Assembly: GCF_030272615.1 (NCBI RefSeq)
Contig: NC_081406.1
Location: 233,606,396 to 233,670,395, forward strand
DNA from: Cryptomeria japonica
Taxonomy: Eukaryota > Streptophyta > Pinopsida > Cupressales > Cupressaceae
Reading direction: 5' to 3'
Length of the DNA: 64,000 nucleotides
The notes beneath the pieces were generated by a model that saw nothing but the letters and a program-made list of their open reading frames with translations, was not told the origin of the DNA and searched no databases. This document shows, piece after piece, positions 49,062 through 61,062 of the stretch (position 1 is the first letter of the stretch; each line of letters begins with the position of its first letter). The translations under genes and the position numbers were made by a program.

Positions 49062-49848
49062 TGTCATGCCCAAAATTTTTGGTCAAAAACACAACAACAA
49101 TTTTTATTTTTTAATACACTTAATTACTAGTGACCTACGTTAAATTAGATGTGACAACTTAATAAGTTGCACTAAGGAATTCTTATTGGACATTAAGAAT
49201 GGGTTTTTAAAGTGAGCAATAATTTTTTTAATCTAATTAGGAGACTTAAGTCTTATCTCAAACTCCTAAGCGATTTAATAAACAATTAGACTTTAACTTA
49301 CTCAACAATTACAATAATTACCATTACTTAAACTAAATTATTTAACCCTATAAAGTCGTCACAACTTTATTAGTTAATTGATTCGCTCGATTAAAATACT
49401 TCAATTTTAATTACATTACGAGTTATTATTATTCCCTTGAATATTTAAATATCACCAAGTTTCATTAAATTAATGTTAATACAATTCCTTGTATTAATAA
49501 TAATAATTTAAATAGACAATATTGAAATGTCCCCAACTTCATCAAAATTAACAATCATAAGTTTGCTTAGAAAATTAATCTTCCTTGAGTGGCAATTAAT
49601 CCCCTTAAAAGATTTTAATAATCAAATGCAATTAAACTACCCCTTTAGGTTAAAATAATCATTATTAAAAAAAAATACCCATTAGTAAATGTTTAAGAAA
49701 ATTAGATATTATATATATGATTATCTACACAAGAAAATATAATTTTTCATTATTGATAACCAATCTCCCCTAAAACTTAAATAAACATTTTCACCAAAAT
49801 TACTCTCTTGGGGATTTAATCATTCATTTACCAATTACACCTTCATAT

Positions 49849-50942
49849 TGTTGGTATTATTGATGACTTTGTCATGTGTTTCATTGGTTTTGTCATTGAT
49901 GTCAACACTTATCTTCTTGGAGGTTTACATTATGTTCACCGATATGGTTAGTGGCTTATGCACAGTCACCAGTATGTGCTCACCAACAGGTTATATTATT
50001 CACCGACAACGATGATGACTTGTTATCATCTGGAGATCATTTGGTTATGTCAAAGATAGTCCACTAGAAGTTTGGATTTGGTGTTTTGCTTATTGGTCTA
50101 ATCAGGTTGACTAATTTGCCTTTACCGGCAGATAGGTCTAGGTTATGGACCGGTACTCCAAATCAGTACGACACCTTATGGAGATTGTTTATTGATTGGA
50201 TATTGTGGTAAATGTATTGAGCCAACATGTTGTATCGCATCAAGCCTTATTTGTAATTGATTTAATTATAATATCTTTAGTGAGCCGACCTATACATTTG
50301 GTCTTAGGTTTTGTATAAATTATTGTAAGATCTTATTGAAGATCGTGATATGGTTATCGTATGAGTGTATTCGAATATTGAAGAGCAAAAATAAGTAGAT
50401 CCTTGTGCAAATCACGCAAACATTATTTGAAGGTTGAAGGAAATTTATGAAGGTGTTTTGACACTCATGTTCAGAGACTAACCGGTACTGAATCCAACAT
50501 TGGAGATGCTATTTTGAGTAGTACATTATCATTGGATTTAACCATCCAATTGTGTAGTTAGTGTGACTCCTATTTTGTGATTGAGCAGTGAGCTCTAGGT
50601 AGTTGCCTTTCTGCATGTGCAGACCCCATTTGTATACACATACTATCTGCAGTAGCATCATCTGATTGTGGATAAGGTTTCCCACCATGGTTTTTCCCTT
50701 ATCGAGTTTCCACATCAAAATCTCTGTGTTATGTGTTGTGGATGTTGTTTCTCTTTATGTTTTATGCATTAAGTTAAACTGGTACTGCTATATCTATTAA
50801 TATGTTTTATCGACACTTAATTTTGGTTTACTGACATTTAAGTTTAAGTTGGAATAATTTGCATTTGGATTACAATTTATTGACAACTGGTTCACAAGTG
50901 ATTCACCCCCCCCCTCTCAGTTGTCCTTCTCGGGACCTAACA
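49849..50942 (+). mobile_element. Solo Copia LTR in F (TSD catat)
   Basis: 1094 bp, TGTTGGTATTATTG...GGGACCTAACA, flanked by catat at 49844-49848 and 50943-50947. It has GTCATTGATGTCAACAC near the start, the stem/GGTTTTTCCC block, and a poly-C/TCAGTTGTCC end. Same family as the truncated LTR at 34231. Confidence 0.93.
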
Positions 50943-51341
50943 CATATAGTAATTATAAAACACCCCTCTTAGGATTAAATAATTATCCAATTAAATAGTA
51001 CCTTTAAAATTTTCCCTCTTATATTTAAAATAACTCTAATGAAATGAGAAATTTCCCATCCGCTTATTTTAAATTTCAAAAAAACCCTCTTATTTTATTA
51101 TACCCTAACTAGGGTTTACCCTATTTACTTCCTTAATACACACAACTGACTTCCTTTTCTTTTTGCTTGCTTTACTAACCCTAACCTGAAATTGGGTTAG
51201 GGTATATTTATTTTTTGTTTCCTTCTTGAAAATTCTTGTAGGTCATAGTGGATGGTTGTTGGTGGCCATGGATGGTGAGGCAAAGAGGGGCAAAGTGTTT
51301 GCACCGATGAAAGAAAGAGGGAAGGGAAGGCGATGGCCGAA

Positions 51342-51358
51342 CCCCCCCCCCCCCCCCC
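51342..51358. repeat. Poly-C run, 17 bases
   Basis: Homopolymer inside the GC-rich part of F. Its length may be unreliable in assemblies. Confidence 0.85.
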
Positions 51359-51577
51359 TCCGCAGTGGTGCTGAGGTCGGTGATGGTGCCATAGTGTGTG
51401 GTGTTTGTCATAGATGGTGGCGGCACCATCGTAGGTGGCCGCCACTACCGACAGCACCTAGTAAGGGGGGCGCTGTTTGAGACCCCCCCCAAAAGTTTCA
51501 TTTTATTATTAGTATTATTATTTTATTTATATTTTTCTTTAAAAGAAGGTTAGGGCACGATGACAAATATATATATA

Positions 51578-51580
<3 letters not shown>

Positions 51581-51610
<30 letters not shown>
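51581..51610. repeat. (GT)15 microsatellite
   Basis: Thirty bases of uninterrupted GT, preceded by an AT repeat from about 51567. Confidence 0.95.
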
Positions 51611-51616
<6 letters not shown>

Positions 51617-54475
51617 ATAAATGTATAAATAAATATACTTTCTGAGAGCATAATCAATTTATTTAATATCAAAATCTGATTTTTATTATATATATATGCA
51701 CATAAACATACATCCCAGAATGATTTATTTTATAACCAATAATACTAGCTTTATCTTTAATGCACAAATAGATTTATATAGCTGAAGAAGTTTATTTATT
51801 AACTATTTTAAACTGTTCTATTGTAGATTGGAGTTTAGAAGCACAATAATGATTTACTTGAATATTCTCTCTCTTTTTTTATAAGGGTATAAACATGAAG
51901 AGATATACAACTAAAATCATGGTAATCTCATAAGGGTAAGCTCTATGTTATTTTCTAGATTTATTAAATGCTAGAAACTAATAAAGAAAATATGCTACAT
52001 CAACTTTTATTCCAGAATGAAATTTTATAACACTAGTTTGTGAACTGCACTTTAGTTTATCAACAAAATGATACTTTCCTTTTTACCAGCATTATGTCTT
52101 TACAAATAAATAAAGAATACATGAATTCAATATGAAGTTCCTTCTATTTCCACAATCCTAATTTTTCTTAGCAACATTGACTCTTTTAGGTTTAGCAATA
52201 TTTCATTATGCAACAAGAATAAACACCATTAAATATGAGATTCATTTTCTGCAACTATATTCTTCTCTCTCCTTCTTAACTAGAAAACAATAATAAAACT
52301 GAGATGATAACGAATGAATCAAACATAAATATTTCCCATTCTGTCTTTAAATCTGAAACTGACTTTAATAAGTATGTTTGTTAAACCTTTTTCAATATTT
52401 GACAAAGTTAATGAACCAACAATCAAAATGCTCTTTTTCAATAGTAGAATAGAAGTATTTTATTGAATTCTCCTTTGATTCTAATCTAATGAATCATGAA
52501 TAAAACAACAAGTAAATGCATCTCTCTTTCTCTTTCTAGAAATACATTGTTCACAAGGAGATACATAAGAGCCATTCCTTCTTTACATTTTTAGTGAAGA
52601 GACTAAATACAACAAGATGAAATAGGTAGATACAAAGGGGTGCACTTTCAGCATCCTTAAACTTCACTTTTTAGGAGATCTATCTCATCTCCATCCTTTC
52701 AACCTGAATGTGATCTTGCAATAAAACTTGTAGGTTGTGACCATGGAGGCTCACCTCCCAACCTAGACTTACATGAAGCCACCCCCAAGCTAGGAGAACC
52801 AAGGCTAAATAGGTTACAAACATCTCAACCACAAAACAATAAGAAACTCAACACACTTGGACTCCCAGCCCAAGGATAAACAAAGTCACCAAGTGACTAT
52901 TTCTTTTGTGGGGTGAAGGTGGACCATGTACCTAGAAGAGATCTGCAAGAAAACTAGCACATGCCTTCACAAGGCTACCAAAATACAACCATCTCAAGTC
53001 ACATACTTGACCCAAACACAAACCTTATGTCCCCCATGGCTTAAAAGCCCATATCTCCCCTTATGACCCCCTTATGCATAAGCATACGAATAATGCAACA
53101 AGAGTCCCATAACCCTTGTGTATCACTCTCTTCCAAGATGAGAGTCTCTACACTCATAGGCTGTCAAGGAACCCTTCACCCCCAAGGCTACTCTGCCCTC
53201 CCAAGAGTGAGTATGGCCTTGAAACACCCATAACACAGTAATCATATAACTCACAGAAAAAAATGCAAGAAAGGAGATTCCACATTCAACTCCACAAATT
53301 ATGTAAACAACAAGGCAAAATATATAAACAATCTTTACTACACATTAACAATGGAACTCAAAATGAAAGGAAGAAACATAACCAACCTTGATCCTGCAAA
53401 TGGAATGAGGAAGGGTTGAAGGAGAGCTATCCAATCCACTATTCTTTTCTTTCCAAAACTTAGAAATGCCACTCCAAAACCAAAACTTCCAACAAGAATT
53501 CTAAGTCTCCAAATATGGAGAGTGGGTGATCAAAATCCTAATTCTCAAACCCTTCCCTAAGTAGACTCTTTTCACTCTTTCCAACCTCTTGGAAAGGGTG
53601 ATAGATTTCATAGGTTGGTCTTCCCAACCTCTTATAGGATCTCTAAAAAAGGCAACCTAAAAAGGTAAAAAAAATGGGGAAGAGCAACTATCACTCAATT
53701 GGGAGGTTGTCTAACCTAGGAGAAATCCTCAAAAGTTCAATTTCGGCCATCTTGTAAAACTCAACTTTTGAGGTGACTTGACAGTCACTAGGGAGTGGAC
53801 ATATGGCTAAAATTTACCTTTACCCATAGGTATAACATATGGACCTTTAAAAATGCCCCTAACCTAACCTAGGAGTTATTTTGATCCTCTAGAAACTCAC
53901 CCAAAGTTTACCTATGGGTCAACCTTGAGTTGACCTTTCTAATGGCTCTCTATCCACGACTCTCTTGGGACCATACTAGGATATTTGAAAAATGCATTGG
54001 TTAAACAAATTCTCTCCAAGGGACATGTCACTGCCAACTCACTTCACACCATATGTGTCAAGTGACACCACACAAATACACAATACTTAAATAAACATGG
54101 TAATATCCCTTTTTTTTGAATTAACAAATTTAACAAACTCAATTTAAACACACATTCAAGCATAAACATTTACAAATAAAACAAATTTCACACGAGGTGT
54201 TATCTCTCCAAATAGACAACCCTTGGCTTCACAAACACAAATAGGTTTAGCTTGATTCTCTGATTAGTTTCCATAGTCACATGGATTAGTTTTCCTACAC
54301 AACTCACTTTGCACATTAGTAATCCCAATTGATCATATGAAATATTAATATATGAAAAGAATGCAATTCAGACACTTTGCAAACAACTTAAATAATAACA
54401 ACCAATTTATCAATTATCCAATAAAATCCACTTGAAATAATTTACTCAGTGACATCATCATAATCATCATGAAAC

Positions 54476-55263
54476 TGTTGGCATTCTACACTCTATGAGA
54501 ATGGTTGATGTTGTCATTGATGGCAACCAACCGGTAATAGGTTGTATAGGTTCACCTATAACACAGACATCATCTACAGGCACCAACAAAGGCACATTCA
54601 CCGACATCCCGATTACACCAACAATGAAGTATACCGGTACTTAGGCTGACATGAGACAAAGTTTTGTTTATATGAATTATATTGTAAATGTAATTAATTA
54701 TTTGTAAGCCAACATGATGTATTGTAACGACTCATATATATATGAGATCTGATAGATCATTTTGTATAAGGATAGGTGATTATTATTATTGGTATATGTA
54801 AGATAGCGAAAGGTTTTTGGTTAAGGTTTATGATAGAGCTTAAACTGGTACCAAATCAAGCATTGCAGATGCTATTTTGAGCAGTATATTGTATTGGATT
54901 TAATTATCCATTTTGTAGTCAGTGAGACTCTTCTATTGAGAAGTGAGCTCTAGGCTATTGGCCTTCCTGCATGTGCAGGCCCATGTTGTAAGTAATATTT
55001 ATTTATATTTGCCAGTGAGTAAATATTATGAGTCACAAATCCCACTGAGGTTTTTCCCACATCGGGTTTCTCCGCCAAAACATCTTGTGTTATGGTGTGC
55101 ATTTATGTTGTCTCTGTTATTTCTCTTTACTGCACTATTGGTTGTTTACCCATACATTGATTTAAGTTGCAAAGTTATAAATAAGTTCAAATATTCCACT
55201 AACCCATTAGACACTGATTCACCCCCCCTCTCAATGTCTTTGGGACTGTCATTGCATCTAACA
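54476..55263 (+). repeat. TG 5' LTR
   Basis: 788 bp, TGTTGGCATTCTAC...TTGCATCTAACA. It pairs with 60274-61062, with differences at several percent of sites by eye. Confidence 0.93.
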
Positions 55264-55265
55264 AT

Positions 55266-55277
55266 TGGTGTCAGAGC
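55266..55277 (+). promoter_or_regulatory. TG primer-binding site, tRNA-Met type variant
   Basis: TGGTGTCAGAGC, one base different from the TGGTATCAGAGC of the other Copia elements here, two bases after the LTR. Confidence 0.85.
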
Positions 55278-55334
55278 TTTGTCCTATATTTGCAAAAGCC
55301 TAACAACTTGAGGAAGATTCTGAAACTAGTACCG

Positions 55335-56372
55335 ATGGAGAGTTTGAGAAAACAGTTGGAAGGAGCTCTTGAATATTTTGATGCAAAAAAATTGAAGAAT
55401 ATCAAACTTGAAGATGATTTGAGGACTACTAAGGAATTCATTAAAGGACTTAAGGAGAACCTGGTTATAATACATAACAAGAGGAAGGAACTTCATGAGT
55501 AAATGCAGAAACATGATGATGAAAAGGAAACTCTTAGTGATATTGCAGAGAAGCTAAGACAAGAGAACACTAACATGAGGAATGAAATGCAAGATCTAAC
55601 CATGAGGCTATGTAAGGATATTGAAGACATAAAGAAGAATGAAGAAGACTTGACTAGAAGACTTAATGATGGAGCAAATGAAAATCTAAGACTTTATCAT
55701 GAGAATGATATGCTAAAGACAAATTTGATTCACATGCAACATGATAAAAAGGAGCTTATGAGAAAAATTGGCATTCTGGAAAATGAGTTGATCACTGCAA
55801 ATGAACACAAAGACAAATTCAAGAAAATTTTAGAAAGACTTGATGACATGCTGAGAAGACAAAAACCTAATGGAGATACAATTGGACTTGGATTTGAACA
55901 TGGAGAAAGTTTCAGGACTACAAATAATCAAGATCACAGTAAACCAGTAAGATAACCTAATGCTTATAAATTTAATGGGAAATGTTTTAATTACAACAAA
56001 TTTGGTCATAGAGAAAATCAGTGCATATTTAGAAATAATCAAAATACAAACTTACCCAACGGTCAATGTTCCAAATGCAATAAAGTTGGTCACAATTCAG
56101 AAAATTGCAAAATGAATGTGAAATGCTATGTTTGTGGTAGATTTGGACTTTTATCTAATCAATGTAGAACACAAACTGGTCAAGGATATGGAAAAGCTAT
56201 TCAGAGGAATAATGTAACTTGTTATGCTTGTAACAAGATTGGGCATATTGCAAAATTTTGTAGAAGCAAGACTATACCGGCAAACAATAAAGGATCTAAT
56301 GAGAAGGGAAAAGAAAAGGTAAATGAAATAAAGCAAGAATTTTCAAAAAAATGGATTAAGAAGAGAGATTAG
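55335..56372 (+). pseudogene. TG ORF1: Gag-like coiled coil with four zinc knuckles
   Basis: One frame of 345 codons. ATG 55335 is the first in-frame ATG after the primer-binding site. It is cut by TAA at 55500 and 55953, both explained by CAA to TAA. Residues 1-190 or so are Lys/Glu/Asn-rich heptads (coiled coil). Residues 217-310 carry four CCHC-type knuckles between 55983 and 56261: CFNYNKFGHRENQC (second Cys to Tyr), CSKCNKVGHNSENC (intact), CYVCGRFGLLSNQC (His to Leu) and CYACNKIGHIAKFC (intact). The C terminus is Lys-rich. There is no UBN2 capsid domain, so it looks like only the C-terminal half of a Sirevirus Gag. Likely role, by inference: RNA binding and packaging together with Gag supplied in trans. 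Confidence 0.78.
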
Positions 56373-56751
56373 AGAGTTGATGAATCTATCTTTGCACCGG
56401 TTGAATAGAGTAATCCTTCCACCAGTAGGAGATTCTTCATCTAACTAAGGAATAACCCTTAGGGGGTATGGTAGTAAGTTGAAAATCATGCATTCTACCC
56501 TCAGTTGATGGTAAGAAGACACATTTCTTCTTTACCGACAGGTGTGCTAAGATTTCACTTAACTGACTAGTATTTAATGCAGTTTTTGAATAACTTTTTG
56601 GTGGTTATAAAGCACTTGAAAACCATCATTTCAAACCACCAAGCATCCAAGCATTTAGAGAGTGCGAAATTGAGCAAAGGCATCCTAAGGTGAAGCAGCA
56701 AGGTATTTTCAGGAATTCAAGATTTCAAGCAAGAGGTATTTATCTTTCAAA
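56373..56751 (+). other. TG spacer between ORF1 and ORF2
   Basis: Non-coding; it holds cccttagggggtatgg at about 56456, a weak polypurine-like run. No promoter is identifiable. Confidence 0.5.
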
Positions 56752-59700
56752 ATGGAATCTTCATCTTCTACACCTTAGTTTATTGCAAACCCTACTGTGG
56801 TAGAAAACATTAAGCACCCTAGGCCTATGTTTAAGGTCATCCCTTAAATTGCCAAGCAAGATGATTCTATCAGAGCTTTTTCAAAAATTTCGAAGGGAGT
56901 CGCTTTTGTCAAAGACCCTAGAATCTACATTCACTGCAACATAGAAAATTTAGGGACTGATGATTTGGAGAACATTTACAATGATGTTATTACTGATGAA
57001 CAAGGTTTGGTTAAACCAAAGCACAAGATTGTAGGAGACCTAGGATTTGTTGAAATTCTGAAGATACCTGAATTTACGAAGGAGTTAGTTCATCTTGTAC
57101 TGAGCAGAGTTCATGGAGAGTTTATGTGGCTAGACTCTATTTTTAAAATCTCAAAGGAAGCAATCAAGGTAGTTACTGGTTTACCCTCAACTGGTAGTAG
57201 GCCCAACAAAACAAAGAAAATACCTAACAAGGGTGTTATGGACCTAACGGGAGCAACATCTGACAACAGATCTCTTAGGGTTAATGGCATTACTGATGCA
57301 AATGTGAGATATGCGAGCATGGTACTTGGCTATAGAGTAACTTATGCAAATAGATTAAATTTTGTTTCTAGCTTATGTATTCATCGTGTATATGAGATGG
57401 TCAAAAACAATACTAGGATTGATATCTGTGAATGGCTTAAGGATGAACTGATTGATAACTTGAAATATATTAAGGGTGAAAAGAAGGGGACATTCTATCT
57501 TGGCAACCTACTTGTGTGCTTGATGCTTTACTTCACTAAAGAAATACCCGACATTGGTCATAAGGACTTTGGATATGACATCCCGGTAGGCAAACAAATT
57601 CTGAAAGCTATCACCAGTATGGGCTCTAACAGTGACACCATTATAGTAGACTACTTCAAAAAATTCTAAACTAAGATGAAAGCTATAGAAAGGATACCAC
57701 AGAGCATTATAGACAAGTATGATAAGAAAATTTGTTTTGTAATGAAACAAGATGAAACATGGATGGAAGCTATTACTCCTAGAACTATTTGGATAACAGA
57801 AATGGGTTATGAAGTTGATCTAAATATTCTTGAAGCATATGCTAAAACACTTCTTGATGCACCTAAGGAACCATTTGAAGAAATTTTTGGTAGTGCTGAG
57901 ACCATTGAGAGTGTTGTTTTGATGCAAAAGCAGAGAAAAAGAAGAGAGAAATTTATCAGAGATGCATCCAAGATGGCTAAGGAGGTTAAGGAAAATGTAA
58001 TGAACTTGAGTGGTATATCTACTAGTGAACTAGAAGGATTATAACTGGTAGCTCATGTTTCATCGGTTGTAACTTCTTCGGATACAGACAGTGGAAAAGC
58101 AGCTGAGTTCATGAGAGTTGAGAGGAAGAAGAGAAAACCCTCACCAGTACCTTCTCCTTCTCCTAAAAAGGATAGAACATTAAGGAAGAAGCAGCAGGCT
58201 GTAAGGGAGCCTAAGAAGAAGCTAACACCAAAGAAGAAAAACCTAAGACACCGGATGGTAAATGAGATAACACAAGATGGTAATCTTAGTAATATGAATA
58301 AATTGTATCATTCATTCAAAGATTTTGACAAGGACACAATAGAGGCTAGTATTATTTTGCACTTAGACATCTATAGGAAGGTTTTGATTGAAGTTGTAGA
58401 TGATCTGCTGAATGACTTGTATTTAAGATTAGAAGCTAAAAGAATGTTTGTAGTAGAATTAGATAAAAAGTTAAAATTTGAAACATTATTGGCAGTGCAC
58501 CTTGTAAATTCTAAAGAGGAAATTGATGAACTAATTTCTGAAGCAAACCGGTCAGTTTTTGTGAGTGGACATCGATAGGTTAGCCTAATGGTTGGGAAAG
58601 TAAAAGAGATAGCCGATGAAATTGTAGACAAATGGGACATATTCTCTGTTGAAAAAGAAAAGAAAGAGGAAAGGGAGAGACAGAAAATGGATAAATCTTT
58701 TGCTAAGGTATACCAGAAGGAAAAAGGTAAAAGCAAAATTGGTAGTATACCTATTATAAAGATCTTAGATAACATTCTTCCACCAACACAGGATACTCCA
58801 CCAATAACTTCAGATACATCAGTACATACAGACAATCAACCATAAAAGGCAACTGAAGAAGTAACTCATGATGACACTAACCCGGATTCTGAAATTCTTT
58901 TCACTATGAATGTTGATACACAAGATTTTAACATTGTTGTGGATAAAGAGACTGCAGAGGTTAAGGGAGTCAATGCTAAGGACAGTGAGATCTCTAAGTC
59001 ACCGGCACACACTATTGACTCTCAGAAGACTGAGATACTGACAAAGGCTAAGGTAACTGACATTGAGAAACCATAGACAGAGAAACCAATAGTTGCAGAG
59101 GTAATAACATAGACTGAAAAACCAAAAGAAGCAGAGGTAATAACACAAAGTGAGAAACCGAAAGAAAATGTGAATAAAAAGGAAGCAATTGATGGAAACA
59201 AGGAAGAAATAGCTAAGGCAATTGGTCAAGTATCCGTTGAAAGGAAATCTATTACAAAACCAAGCACATCTAGTGGAGAATTTAGACCCACTAATGTAAC
59301 AAATGTTCTATTGGATTCAATTAAGAGGATAATAGATTGCAATGCCTTAGAATTTAAGGCTATTGATGACACCTTACCTATCTTGAAGATGATTGCACCA
59401 ACCTGTAAGATAGATCATATTGAGGATTCTTTAGGTAAATTGGACACATTGTCCAAATTTATTGTTGAAACTGTTCTAACCATAGATAAGGTGAATGATG
59501 AAATTGTAAAGGAAAGAGTAGATAAAGAGAAAGGTGAATTCTTTAAGAAAACTATCAATGACTGTACTGAGCACATGGATTCATTATTATCGGTACTTAA
59601 CACAACAATTTTGGAATATAAGGAACTATATAGAGAAGCTAGAAAGCCTCACCACCTAACTGAAGATATTGATGAGGAAATTAAGAAGACACAGAAGGAG

Positions 59701-60057
59701 ATAGATGACATTGTGGATAATATGATAGGTTCTTTGGGACTTATCTTAGTTTTTGAATAGGAGATGGCAGCTTATGAGGAAAAGATTGAGAAACTTAAGA
59801 AAGAGAAAGAAAGGATAAGGTCAAAGGCCAAGGAACTGAAAAACAAACTTGGTCCAAGTTTGGACAGTCTTATTACTCAACGGGTTGAGCTATCAAAGAC
59901 AACAATTCAAGGAGAATGGTCACCAGAGAAACATATGCACTATCTGACTAGCATGATCCAACAAATAGAAACCATTCTTTTTGATAGTAATAAATTCATG
60001 CAGAGCTTGAATCTAATTTTGGCAGACATTTTTCAACTTGTAAACAACCGGTTATAG
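56752..60057 (+). pseudogene. TG ORF2: about 1,100-codon protein, mobile-type domain plus coiled coils
   Basis: A single frame from ATG 56752 to TAG 60055, with no frameshift in 3.3 kb. It is broken only by nine in-frame stops: TAG at 56776, 58576, 59074, 59110 and 59758; TAA at 56845, 57667, 58042 and 58843. Each is one C-to-T step from a Gln codon. Residues 1-330 form a globular domain (KIPEFTKELVHLVLSRVHGE, AIKVVTGLPSTG, ASMVLGYRVTYANR, NLLVCLMLYFTKEIP, IPVGKQI). Residues about 450-510 are a Lys/Pro-rich linker (58111-58260), a candidate nuclear-localisation or nucleic-acid-binding tract. The rest is largely charged helix, with a Glu-Lys-Pro repeat at 59060-59165 and a strong coiled coil at 59764-59860. 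I see no catalytic motif, signal peptide or membrane segment. Function unknown. The domain recalls the family I know as putative plant transposon protein. Confidence 0.75.
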
Positions 60058-60273
60058 GCTATGAGGTAGCATTTTTGTATTCTTTGATTCCTTTTGACAT
60101 CCTTTGTCATTGATGTCAAAGGGGGAGTAGTATGGAGAAAAATAAATGCACAAAGGAGATCACTTTCTCAGGGGGAGCACACTTTTGTTGTGGGATCATA
60201 TTTTGGATTTCATTTTTGGATAACAATTTTGGATTTTTCTCATGAGTGTTGCATCAATGCCAAAGGGGGAGAT
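60058..60273 (+). promoter_or_regulatory. TG multiple polypurine tracts
   Basis: Three G-runs as in E2: GTCATTGATGTCAAAGGGGG (60103 on), tcagggggagcac (about 60168) and atgccaaagggggagat abutting the 3' LTR at 60274. Confidence 0.82.
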
Positions 60274-61062
60274 TGTTGGCATTCTACACTCTATGAGAAT
60301 GGTTGATGTTGTCATTGATGGCAACCAACTGGTAACAGGTTGTACAGGTTCACGCGTAACACAAACATCATCTACCAGCACCAAAAAAGGCACATTCACC
60401 GACATCCAGATTACATCGGCAATGAAGTATATCGACGCTCAAGCCGACATGAGACAAAGTTTTGTTTATATGAATTATATTGTAAATGTAATTAATTATT
60501 TGTAAGCTGACATGATGTATTGTAAAGACTCATATATGTATGAGATCTAATAGATCTTTTCTTATAAGGATAGGTGATTATTATTATTGGTATATGTAAG
60601 ACAATGAAAGGTTTTTGGTTAAGGTTTATGATAGAGCTTAAACCGGTACTGAATCAAGCATTGCAGATGCTATTTTGAGTAGTGCATTGTATTGGATTTA
60701 ATTATCCATTTTGTAGTCAGTGAGACTCTTCTATTGAGCAGTGAGCTCTAGGCTATTGGCCTTCTTGCATGCGCAGGCCCATGTTGTAAGTAATATTTAT
60801 TTATATTGGCCAGTGAGTAAATATTGTGGGTCACAAATCCCATTGACGTTTTTCCCACACTGAGTTTCCTTGCCAAAACATCTTGTGTTATGGTGTGCAT
60901 TTATGTTGTCTCTGTTATTTCTCTTTACTGCACTATTGCTTGTTTACCAGTACATTGATTTAAGTTGCAAAGTTATAAATAAGTTCAAATATTCCACTAA
61001 CTAGTTAGACATTGATTCACCCCCCCCTCTCAGTGTCTTTGGGACTGTCATTGCATCTAACA
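60274..61062 (+). repeat. TG 3' LTR
   Basis: 789 bp, same ends as the 5' LTR. It is followed by taaac and then the remaining 306 bp of F. Confidence 0.93.

Larger units (their letters stand above)
50948..54475. other. Body of F, no gene
   Basis: About 3.5 kb without a recognisable coding region. Near 51200 the context GGGTTAGGGTATATTTATTT looks like a TATA box, followed by a GC-rich stretch. This would suit the promoter of an LTR. 52650-53700 is C-rich on this strand and looks leader-like. Frames at 51197-51480 overlap on both strands and are low-complexity. Confidence 0.5.
54476..61062 (+). mobile_element. Non-autonomous LTR element TG with two ORFs
   Basis: LTR (54476-55263), primer-binding site, ORF1 (55335-56372), ORF2 (56752-60057), multiple polypurine tracts and LTR (60274-61062). 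The flanks are gaaac (54471-54475) and taaac (61063-61067), one mismatch. No protease, integrase, reverse transcriptase or RNase H motif occurs in any frame. The 3' end has the same order of motifs as Copia E2 and E3 (ATTGATGTCAAAGGGGGAG, CAGGGGGAG, ATGCCAAAGGGGGAGAT). It was therefore probably mobilised by a Sirevirus-like Copia. It resembles the TR-GAG class but has a far larger second gene. Confidence 0.88.

Noticed and set aside
51197-51480. Overlapping open frames on both strands
   Set aside because: They arise from GC-rich low-complexity sequence around a poly-C run inside F.
54476-60057. Alternative genetic code in which TAA/TAG mean Gln
   Set aside because: PRXQ ends normally with TAA and has no in-frame TAR. 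Other elements in the window also show TGA for Arg and TAG for Trp, which deamination explains and recoding does not.
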